From NCBI GenBank assembly GCA_040509515.1, contig JBEVKV010000058.1, positions 1 through 7,965 on the forward strand: a stretch of DNA of 7,965 bases, given 5' to 3'. Made by a program: the position numbers and the translations under genes. This stretch comes from QHXN01 sp040509515 (GTDB lineage Bacteria > Acidobacteriota > Blastocatellia > Pyrinomonadales > Pyrinomonadaceae). Under the pieces are notes generated by a model, which was given only the letters and a program-made list of their open reading frames with translations, searched no databases and was not told the DNA's origin. This document shows, piece by piece, positions 1 through 4,846 of this stretch; within the stretch, counting starts at the first letter, position 1; each line of letters begins with the position of its first letter.

Positions 1-39
1 AGATTTCTTGTCTGCCCGGAGGGTTGAAAGCTGAGTCCC

Positions 40-1056
40 TTAACGCTGTTTCCGCAACCTCTTCTCGGCGTACATAGATTGGTCGGCCTTCTCCAAAAGC
101 ACATCTATCTGCTCACCGTCATCCGGGAAGGCGGCCAGCCCGATGCTTGCGGCGAGGGTGAGTTTATGGCCTTCAAACTGAAACGGCGATTCGATCTGTG
201 CAACCAATCGTTTAGCAGCCAACAGCGTTCCCGAGGGATGGTCTGTCTGAGGGAGAATGATGCCGAACTCGTCGCCGCCGAGACGCGCGACCGTATCCGA
301 CTGCCTTAACACGTCCTTGATGCGACGCACGAGTTCCTTCAAGGACGCATCTCCCGCGCGATGACCATGCTCGTCGTTGATCTGTTTCAAGCCGTCCATA
401 TCCAGAAGCAAGAGACCGACACGCTGTGAATTTCTCTTGGCCTGCGCGAGCCCCTGTCGCAAACGATCAAAGAACAGTGCCCGGTTCGCAATGCCGGTCA
501 AAGCATCCCGCGTGGCGCGCTGAAATAGTTCGTTCGCCTCGTACTGTGTGGCATGGAACATGGCCGCGGCGATCAGTTCAGACATTAGTTCGAGGATTTC
601 AAGGTCTCCATCGCCAAATGCATTGACGTGTCGGGAGATCACCTTGAGCGCCCCCACCACAGTGTCGTGATGCGTGAGCGGAACCACCAACATTGAAAGT
701 AGCCCGACCCTCCGGCAAGCATCGCGGTCAACCCGCGTATCCGTCTCCGCGTTATCGCAACGCAGGGCTTTGCCGGTCTCCACGCATAAGCCGGAAAGGC
801 TGCCTGCACGCTTCAGGCGCAGACCGAGTTGCGACCCGGCGCTCCCACAAGCAGCCCGATAAACCATCTCGTCGCCTTCGGCTAATTCGACGACAGCTCC
901 ATCAGCCGATGTTAAGTTTTGTGCGCGCTCGGCAACCAGTGCCATGACGCCGCCGAGGTCAAGCCCTAACTTGGCGATTTCCGTCTGGGTCTTGATGATT
1001 TCCAGCAAGCGATTGGCGAGCGACGGCGCTTTATCATCTCGTACGGCCACGCTCAT
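40..1056 (-). CDS. GAF-GGDEF diguanylate cyclase, soluble
   Basis: A 338-residue protein with no signal peptide or membrane segment, so it should act in the cytoplasm. Residues about 20-170 look like a GAF sensor domain (the run VVPLTHHDTVVGALKVIS at 124-141 is typical). Residues about 178-335 are a GGDEF domain, which makes cyclic di-GMP from two GTP. Seen directly: the opening DALTGIANR (184-192), metal-binding Asp219, guanine-contact positions Asn227 and Asp236 by analogy with PleD, and an intact GGDEF at 260-264. RQSD (251-254) lies five residues upstream and matches the RxxD inhibitory site, so product feedback inhibition is expected. No EAL or HD-GYP domain follows. The GAF ligand cannot be read from sequence. 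The ATG at 1056 lacks a strong Shine-Dalgarno but gives a complete GAF domain. Codons end in A/T more often than in the genes to the right. Confidence 0.95.
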   Translation of the reverse strand: MSVAVRDDKAPSLANRLLEIIKTQTEIAKLGLDLGGVMALVAERAQNLTSADGAVVELAEGDEMVYRAACGSAGSQLGLRLKRAGSLSGLCVETGKALRCDNAETDTRVDRDACRRVGLLSMLVVPLTHHDTVVGALKVISRHVNAFGDGDLEILELMSELIAAAMFHATQYEANELFQRATRDALTGIANRALFFDRLRQGLAQAKRNSQRVGLLLLDMDGLKQINDEHGHRAGDASLKELVRRIKDVLRQSDTVARLGGDEFGIILPQTDHPSGTLLAAKRLVAQIESPFQFEGHKLTLAASIGLAAFPDDGEQIDVLLEKADQSMYAEKRLRKQR

Positions 1057-1108
1057 AAGAGTACCAAATCATCCGAGGCCATGTCAGCACACAGCCGCCC
1101 GCGCACTC

Positions 1109-1143
1109 CTTCGAGAGCGAGTGGTGCGCCCGCCACCTCGAAG
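1109..1143. other. imperfect hairpin in the leader region of the diguanylate cyclase gene
   Basis: CTTCGAG at 1109-1115 pairs perfectly with CTCGAAG at 1137-1143. GTGG (1121-1124) can pair with CCAC (1133-1136) directly inside it, leaving AGCGA as a one-sided bulge and an eight-base loop. It lies 53 bases upstream of the cyclase start, so it may fall in that gene's 5' leader. It does not match a c-di-GMP riboswitch or any RNA family I recognise. Chance is possible in DNA this GC-rich. Confidence 0.3.
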
Positions 1144-1184
1144 CTCACCACCGAGCACCAGAGTCCGATAATAAAGGTTCTGTT

Positions 1185-1439
1185 CTAGCGTGCCCTCGTT
1201 CTTATGCTTGGGCTGTTTCTTATGGCGGGATTATCGGACGCCATGATCGTCACGGCGTGGAGCTTGGTGAGCGGCGCGGCCGTCTGCTTGTTGTCGTAAT
1301 ACCCGCGCAGGTCGTCGGCCGGGTCGCGGTGCTCGACAGCAGTGGGCCTGCCGGGCATGATGTCCGAGTAGTTCTGGATGTTGTTGGCGTCGCCGCCCGC
1401 GACGCGGGCTTGACCGGCGGACGCCCCGTAAATCTTTTG
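1185..1439 (-). pseudogene. start-less coding relic (fragment of an unrecognised protein)
   Basis: On the minus strand one frame is open from just after a TGA at 1488-1490 to a TAG at 1185-1187. It has no ATG, GTG or TTG before an internal ATG at 1358. From about 1439 downwards it reads like real protein: GQARVAGGDANNIQNYSD, then MPGRPTAVEHRDPADD, then LRGYYDNKQTAAPLTKLHAV. Its codons overwhelmingly end in G or C, as in the intact genes to the right. Upstream of 1440 the protein-like character and the G/C-ending bias stop abruptly, and the last 18 or so codons look like read-through. I read it as the remains of a longer gene whose 5' part was lost, perhaps when the DUF952 segment arrived. The family is not recognised. 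The alternative is a 57-residue gene starting at 1358, but no clear ribosome site supports it. Confidence 0.45.
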
Positions 1440-1473
1440 TCTTGCCGACGTAATGGGACGTTGAGATACAAAT

Positions 1474-1812
1474 ATGGCAACTATCTTTCACATCACGAAA
1501 CGTGGCGAGTGGGAAAGGGCTGAGCGGGAAGGAAGCTACCGGACACCGTCGTTGGCGTCCGAGGGGTTTATCCACTGCTCACGAAGTGATCAGGTAATCC
1601 GGACGGCTAACAGACTGTTTCGGGGTCAGACGGGGTTAGTGCTTCTGGAGATTGATACGCGTCAAGTCAGAGCCGAAATCCGTTATGAGAATTGTGAAGG
1701 CGGGCAGGAGGAGTTCCCCCACATCTACGGGGCTTTGGATTTAGGCTCGGTGGTGCGAGTGTCGGCGCTCGAACCGGGAGAAGACGGAAGTTTTGCCATG
1801 CCTTCAAGCTAA
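1474..1812 (+). CDS. DUF952 family protein
   Basis: A compact 112-residue protein, the usual length for DUF952. It shows the family's hallmarks in order: IFHIT at 4-8 followed by EW, the central block SLASEGFIHCS (26-36), an ANRLF segment (45-49), the strand LVLLEID (55-61) and FPHIYGAL (81-88). It ends in the dG-F-P type tail GSFAMP. It is soluble, with no signal peptide. The molecular function is not established. I recall the fold being grouped with ADP-ribosyltransferase-like proteins, but no activity should be assumed from that. The ATG at 1474 follows a weak GAGA seven bases upstream. By my count about 45 of 112 codons end in A or T, far more than in the gene that follows, suggesting a different origin. 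The neighbours give no functional hint. Confidence 0.93.
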   Translation: MATIFHITKRGEWERAEREGSYRTPSLASEGFIHCSRSDQVIRTANRLFRGQTGLVLLEIDTRQVRAEIRYENCEGGQEEFPHIYGALDLGSVVRVSALEPGEDGSFAMPSS

Positions 1813-1928
1813 ACGTAGCGGCGAGCCCGCAGGCGGGCATTGGGTATTGTCCATTATTACGCGGGAAAGATGCCGTCCGCTCACAGCACAACAATGGACG
1901 AGTGCTGCAATTGTGGCCCGGTGTCGGC

Positions 1929-1939
1929 AGGAAGGCAGG
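1929..1939 (+). promoter_or_regulatory. Shine-Dalgarno region that favours a GTG start at 1946
   Basis: AGGAAGGCAGG contains two purine-rich cores, with GCAGG ending six bases before the GTG at 1946. The in-frame ATG at 1793 has no comparable site and lies inside the DUF952 gene. Confidence 0.55.
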
Positions 1940-1945
1940 TCTCAA

Positions 1946-2770
1946 GTGGCTCACAACGTCGGCGCTGATGCGGGCGGGCTGAAGGCCCCTCGGGTGGGGC
2001 GCGATTTCGTCGCGCCCGGTTCGGTCGTCAGGAAGATTTGGGGCGACACGGAGTTGGTCTTGCTCATCTTCGCCGGCTCGGCCGCCGAGTTCGCACTGAA
2101 CAGGGCGGTCGACTGGCTCTTCTTCACGGGCAAGATACCGGCCGACCCCGTCGGGCGTCTGTTCTCCACGGTTCGCTACGCGCAGGAGATCGTGTTCGCC
2201 GAGACGGAGGCGGCGCAGCGGACGCTCGCAAAAATCAACGCGATCCACGGCGCGGTCGAACGTCAGCGCGGGCAGAGTATCCCCGACTGGGCCTTCAGAG
2301 ACGTGCTCTACATGCTCGTCGACTACTCCGAGCGTGCGCACCGCATGCTCTACGGCCCGCTCTCGCGCGCCGAGCGCGAAGAGCTATACCTCGTCTTCAG
2401 GCGCGTCGGAGAGGGTTTGAACGTCAAGGCGCTGCCGGTTAGTTACGAAGAGTGGCGGGACGACAGGCGACTCCACCTCGTGCGAGACCTCGACCACAGC
2501 AGGCACACCGCGCTCCTCTACGGTCAGTACCGCCGGCATCTGGGCGAGTGGCGTTATCAGGTACTGCGCGGGGTGCAGGCGTTACTGGTACCGGAACGCG
2601 TCCGCCGTCTGTTGCGGCTCCGGCGGCGCACGGTCTTCTCCGCGCTGGTCGGAGGGTACGGGCGGTTGGTCGTCCCCGAGCTTCGCCCGCTGGTACGGCG
2701 GCTGATGGTTCAGCCTCGCTACTGGGATGAGGTGAAGAAGATGGAGCGCGGTCTGTCGAAATCTGCCTGA
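1946..2770 (+). CDS. DUF2236 / MpaB-type putative haem oxygenase
   Basis: A 274-residue protein when started at GTG 1946. The body matches the DUF2236 family (fungal MpaB and latex-clearing rubber oxygenases), whose studied members are b-type haem oxygenases. Residues seen: the DPVGRLFSTV block (68-76) with Arg71 and Thr75 in the R-x-x-x-T spacing, and His101 in the INAIHGAV segment, the best candidate for the haem axial ligand by analogy with rubber oxygenase. The PLSRAEREELY block (138-148) and ALPVSYEEW (162-170) follow. Unusual points: the family's WVH-like motif is represented by YMLVDY (122-127), and the early His-Pro of many members is absent, so it belongs to a divergent subgroup. No signal peptide is seen. 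The substrate is unknown. The frame could extend to ATG 1793 (325 residues), but those extra 51 residues look non-conserved. It converges on the next gene with 27 bases between stops. Confidence 0.85.
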   Translation: MAHNVGADAGGLKAPRVGRDFVAPGSVVRKIWGDTELVLLIFAGSAAEFALNRAVDWLFFTGKIPADPVGRLFSTVRYAQEIVFAETEAAQRTLAKINAIHGAVERQRGQSIPDWAFRDVLYMLVDYSERAHRMLYGPLSRAEREELYLVFRRVGEGLNVKALPVSYEEWRDDRRLHLVRDLDHSRHTALLYGQYRRHLGEWRYQVLRGVQALLVPERVRRLLRLRRRTVFSALVGGYGRLVVPELRPLVRRLMVQPRYWDEVKKMERGLSKSA

Positions 2771-2797
2771 AGCGCACGCACGCAATTTCGCCGACCC

Positions 2798-3748
2798 TTA
2801 CCTGCTCCCCGGCGCGTCGAGCCGGGAGTCCGGCGTCTCCACGCCGAAACGTCGGAACTCTCCGTACTCGAAGACGACTCGCCCCCCGAGCGACAGTTCC
2901 GCGCCGCCGCCCGGCAAGTCGCGCCCACGGTTGTAGGTGCTGACGGTGATTCGCGTCGGCGTGAGAATCTCGAAGCGGCTGTCACCATAACTGAATTCGG
3001 ACTTTATCATCGTCAGCGGGGTCGGCAGGGACGCGTGCTTCACCATCAACTCCCGCTCCTCGCGCCGGAGTCGCGCCGTCTCACGGTCGAGCCAGAGCCG
3101 CCCCCGATGGAACGTCTCGGCGCCCTTCAACCTCTCGGGCAGCGACGTGAGCTTGAAATTCAGTTCCGGGGTTTGAGAGACCTGCTCGTACCTGACCTCT
3201 ATCACGTCGTGCCCGTCGATGCGCCCGCCGCCGATGACGTTGAAGCGGAAGGACGGGCTCAGGCGCTCGGCGAGCGGCCAGCCCTGATCGATTGTCATCC
3301 CGTAGAAGCTGTAATTGAGGTCGTACCTCTTGCTCTCGCGGCGGACGCGCTCCAACTCCTTCTTTATGGAGTCGGCCTTGGCCAGTCGGCCGAAGAGCTG
3401 CTCGACCCTGCGGTCGCGCTTGGCCACCTCCTTGCCGTCGACCGTGCGCACGTTGCGGTACTCGAACATAGAGGAGCCGTCGAGCTGCGACTGGTAGATG
3501 ATGAGGTCTGAGACGACCTCGCGCCGACGCTTCAGCCCGTCGGCCCCGTACTCTTCGACCCGCTGCGTCTCCTCCGCGGTGAGGTCTTTGAACTTCTCCG
3601 TGTACTCGCGCGTGCGGGCGCCGGCCCTGCCGATAAGCTCCGCGGTCGCGGCGGCGTCTGAAGGCGGCGGGGCGGATTCCTGGCCGAAGCAAGAGCCCGG
3701 GGCCAGAAAAGAGAGGGCGAAAAGTAGCCGGAGAATGTCTTTCAGCAT
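2798..3748 (-). CDS. secreted protein of unknown function, LolA-like beta-rich body
   Basis: A 316-residue protein that begins with a clear export signal: Lys3 and Arg7, a hydrophobic stretch LLFALSFLAPG (8-18), then SCFGQ, with cleavage likely just before Gln23. PGSC at 17-20 is a poor lipobox, so a lipoprotein is possible but not favoured. Residues 40-145 are charged and mostly helical. The rest alternates short strands (FRFNVIGGGRIDGHDVIEVRYE at 168-188, GRLWLDRETARLRREE at 216-231, FEILTPTRITV at 259-269). The 'GRLWLDRET' turn recalls LolA/RseB-like sheet proteins. That is a fold impression only. Similar secreted proteins are frequent in Acidobacteriota and I know no assigned role. A TTG at 3934 in the same frame would add 62 residues, but the signal peptide and the promoter at 3806-3833 argue for ATG 3748. 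No strong Shine-Dalgarno is seen. Confidence 0.85.
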   Translation of the reverse strand: MLKDILRLLFALSFLAPGSCFGQESAPPPSDAAATAELIGRAGARTREYTEKFKDLTAEETQRVEEYGADGLKRRREVVSDLIIYQSQLDGSSMFEYRNVRTVDGKEVAKRDRRVEQLFGRLAKADSIKKELERVRRESKRYDLNYSFYGMTIDQGWPLAERLSPSFRFNVIGGGRIDGHDVIEVRYEQVSQTPELNFKLTSLPERLKGAETFHRGRLWLDRETARLRREERELMVKHASLPTPLTMIKSEFSYGDSRFEILTPTRITVSTYNRGRDLPGGGAELSLGGRVVFEYGEFRRFGVETPDSRLDAPGSR

Positions 3749-3805
3749 GGGACGTGTTAGCTGGCTCGCGAAGGGAAATTGTGGGGAGGCTTCGGACGAG
3801 AAGAG

Positions 3806-3833
3806 TTTATATTCGCAGGCCGGCGATTGGCAA
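3806..3833 (-). promoter_or_regulatory. sigma-70-like promoter for the secreted protein gene starting at 3748
   Basis: Read on the minus strand, TTGCCA (3833-3828) and TATAAA (3811-3806) each match consensus at five of six positions and are separated by 16 bases. The expected transcript would start near 3799 and leave a leader of about 50 bases before ATG 3748. The dominant sigma-factor consensus in this phylum is assumed, not known from the window. Confidence 0.6.
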
Positions 3834-3953
3834 AGGCGTTTATCGGGCAGGCCGGCCGGACTTCCGCCGGGCGCATTCTCGCCTGCGCACGCGTGCGGCG
3901 AAAGCTTGTCGCTTCGGCGCGCGTGAGTCAACAAGAACCGGCACTACCGGCAA

Positions 3954-3995
3954 AGAGCACGGGGCGGCAACGTCTAAGGTACCGCCCCGTGCTCT
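3954..3995 (-). terminator. perfect 14-bp hairpin downstream of the PKD-like gene
   Basis: AGAGCACGGGGCGG (3954-3967) and CCGCCCCGTGCTCT (3982-3995) are exact inverse complements around a 14-base loop. The hairpin lies 34 bases past the stop codon of the minus-strand gene 4030-4377 and before the promoter of the next minus-strand gene, so transcription termination is the simplest role. The minus-strand tail has only TTT before GCC, so it is not a textbook intrinsic terminator. A REP-like palindrome is the alternative. Confidence 0.6.
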
Positions 3996-4029
3996 AACTT
4001 AATGCGCGTGTGTCCGGGCGACCTCTTCC

Positions 4030-4377
4030 TCAATCAAGGTGGCAAGTGGGACAGCACTGTAACATATCGGAGTAGTAGCCGACCTCGCCGTTAGCGTCCG
4101 TCACGGTCAGGGTGACAGGTCTGGTTCCGGTGCCGGAACATGGGATGCGCAGTGCCTGCCCGCTCCCTGTCAGCGGCGGCGGCCCCCATTCGTAGGTGTA
4201 AGGAGCCGTGCCCCCGTACACCTGAGCCACACAGCGTATCTGGCCGTACGGTAGGTACATACAGTCTATGCCGACGCTTGGGCCCGTCCGCGCCGCAGTA
4301 GGTTTGACGAAGGCGTTCGGCAAGACGACGAGAGTGATGAGCGCAATGATGAGCGCCAGCGTTAGTTTACGACGCAT
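4030..4377 (-). CDS. small secreted PKD/Ig-like protein with six cysteines
   Basis: A 115-residue precursor. Residues 1-29 form a strong signal sequence (MRRK, then LTLALIIALITLVVLP), with cleavage plausible near the TAA segment at 27-29. The mature part of about 85 residues looks like one PKD or Ig-type beta sandwich: APYTYEWG (58-65) and VTLTVTDANGEVG (88-100) are the usual signature strands. Cysteines at 39, 49, 80, 108, 109 and 112 suggest disulfides outside the cytoplasm. The C-terminal CCPTC cluster is distinctive. No catalytic motif is visible. A binding or surface-structural role is inference. ATG 4377 is chosen because of the perfect AGGAGG six bases upstream and the promoter at 4446-4474. 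A longer frame to 4449 would begin inside that promoter's -10 box. It is a single-gene unit, transcribed away from the large beta-helix gene. Confidence 0.85.
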   Translation of the reverse strand: MRRKLTLALIIALITLVVLPNAFVKPTAARTGPSVGIDCMYLPYGQIRCVAQVYGGTAPYTYEWGPPPLTGSGQALRIPCSGTGTRPVTLTVTDANGEVGYYSDMLQCCPTCHLD

Positions 4378-4383
4378 TGTGAG

Positions 4384-4389
4384 CCTCCT
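4384..4389 (-). promoter_or_regulatory. strong Shine-Dalgarno deciding the start at 4377
   Basis: The minus strand reads AAAGGAGG and then six bases to ATG. This is the best ribosome site in the window and rejects the longer in-frame start at 4449. Confidence 0.85.
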
Positions 4390-4445
4390 TTGTGCAGTAG
4401 CGGTGAAACCGATGAGGTGAAGGGCTCCGTGCTTGAGAGGAGGCA

Positions 4446-4474
4446 ACAATACGCCCGGCGACGTGTGGTGTCAA
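4446..4474 (-). promoter_or_regulatory. near-consensus sigma-70-type promoter for the PKD-like gene
   Basis: On the minus strand a perfect TTGACA (4474-4469) is followed after exactly 17 bases by TATTGT (4451-4446), four of six matches to TATAAT. Transcription would start near 4439 and give a leader of about 62 bases before ATG 4377, carrying the strong ribosome site. Confidence 0.65.
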
Positions 4475-4779
4475 CGCGCAGGTTCGGAAGCTATCACGTC
4501 ATAGTAATTCCTACCCGGCCGCGACCTTGTTGACGCTCGGAGTAAGTTCCGGTGGTCGTGTACGGACTTCAGCATTGACATCCGCACCCCGGAGGCGTAT
4601 AGCTCGCCTCGCACGCTGTGTCCGCCCCGGCCAGCGCCTCGCTCACGCGCCGGGACGACATCTCACTCACGTTGACGAGAGTATAGACTCCCGCCGGCAT
4701 TACGTAACCGAGTCACAGCCCGAGCCACAACCCTTCCCCGAGGCCCGGTGAGAAGGCATTGCGCGCCGGCGGTCTGCCT

Positions 4780-4795
4780 GACGCCCGAGGGCGTC
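4780..4795 (+). other. small perfect inverted repeat in the leader of the beta-helix gene
   Basis: GACGCCC (4780-4786) and GGGCGTC (4789-4795) are exact inverse complements separated by GA. As RNA it would open to about six pairs with a four-base loop. It ends 51 bases before ATG 4847, so it could be an operator half-site pair or a leader hairpin. Chance occurrence is realistic at this GC content. Confidence 0.3.
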
Positions 4796-4834
4796 GTGCG
4801 CCTTCCGCCAGCGCTTACCGCCCGACTCGCGAAA

Positions 4835-4839
4835 AGGAG
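4835..4839 (+). promoter_or_regulatory. Shine-Dalgarno deciding the start at 4847
   Basis: AAAAGGAGA places AGGAG seven bases before ATG 4847. The ATG opens a clean signal peptide. The in-frame GTG at 4748 would place 33 residues before the signal sequence and has no ribosome site. Confidence 0.85.
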
Positions 4840-4846
4840 AACTCCG

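Larger units (their letters stand above)
1057..1473. other. gap between the cyclase and DUF952 genes: relic, short repeats, no intact gene
   Basis: This 417-base stretch holds the coding relic at 1185-1439 and the hairpin at 1109-1143. It also carries a perfect 10-bp inverted repeat (GTCCGATAAT at 1163-1172, ATTATCGGAC at 1230-1239) and a twice-occurring TTCTTATG (about 1200-1207 and 1218-1225). Both flanking genes are transcribed away from it, so it should contain both of their promoters, but I find no convincing -35/-10 pair for either. No tRNA, terminator with a T tract or transposon end was seen. Confidence 0.5.
4378..4846. other. divergent intergenic region without an intact gene
   Basis: This 469-base stretch separates two genes pointing away from each other. 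Its left end holds the promoter and ribosome site of the minus-strand PKD-like gene. Its right end holds the leader hairpin at 4780-4795 and the ribosome site of the beta-helix gene. Between about 4475 and 4779 I see no convincing gene. TTGACG occurs at 4530-4535 and 4672-4677, but neither has an acceptable -10 box at the right distance, so the promoter of the large gene is not located. Confidence 0.6.

Noticed and set aside
1057..1130. c-di-GMP riboswitch ahead of the GGDEF gene
   Set aside because: The leader has a hairpin but none of the conserved GEMM elements that I can recognise.
1793..1945. N-terminal extension of the DUF2236 protein from ATG 1793, overlapping the DUF952 stop
   Set aside because: The 51 added residues look like translated intergenic DNA, and a better ribosome site precedes GTG 1946. 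It cannot be fully excluded.
1667..2341. Open minus-strand frame of 224 codons across the DUF952 and DUF2236 genes
   Set aside because: It lies antisense to two recognisable genes, spans their boundary and shows no domain or ribosome site.
2805..2828. Hairpin CCCGGC / GCCGGG near the convergent gene ends as a bidirectional terminator
   Set aside because: It lies within the last codons of the minus-strand gene, needs a bulged C to extend and has no T tract on either side. Chance is likely.
3749..3934. TTG start at 3934 for the secreted protein gene
   Set aside because: It would bury the signal peptide 62 residues inside the protein and start upstream of the promoter at 3806-3833.
4527..4751. 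74-codon plus-strand frame in the divergent intergenic region
   Set aside because: Arg/His/Pro-rich composition, no recognisable motif and no ribosome site. It looks like non-coding GC-rich DNA.
4748..4846. GTG start at 4748 for the large surface protein
   Set aside because: It lacks a ribosome site and puts 33 residues before the signal peptide. ATG 4847 has AGGAG at proper spacing.
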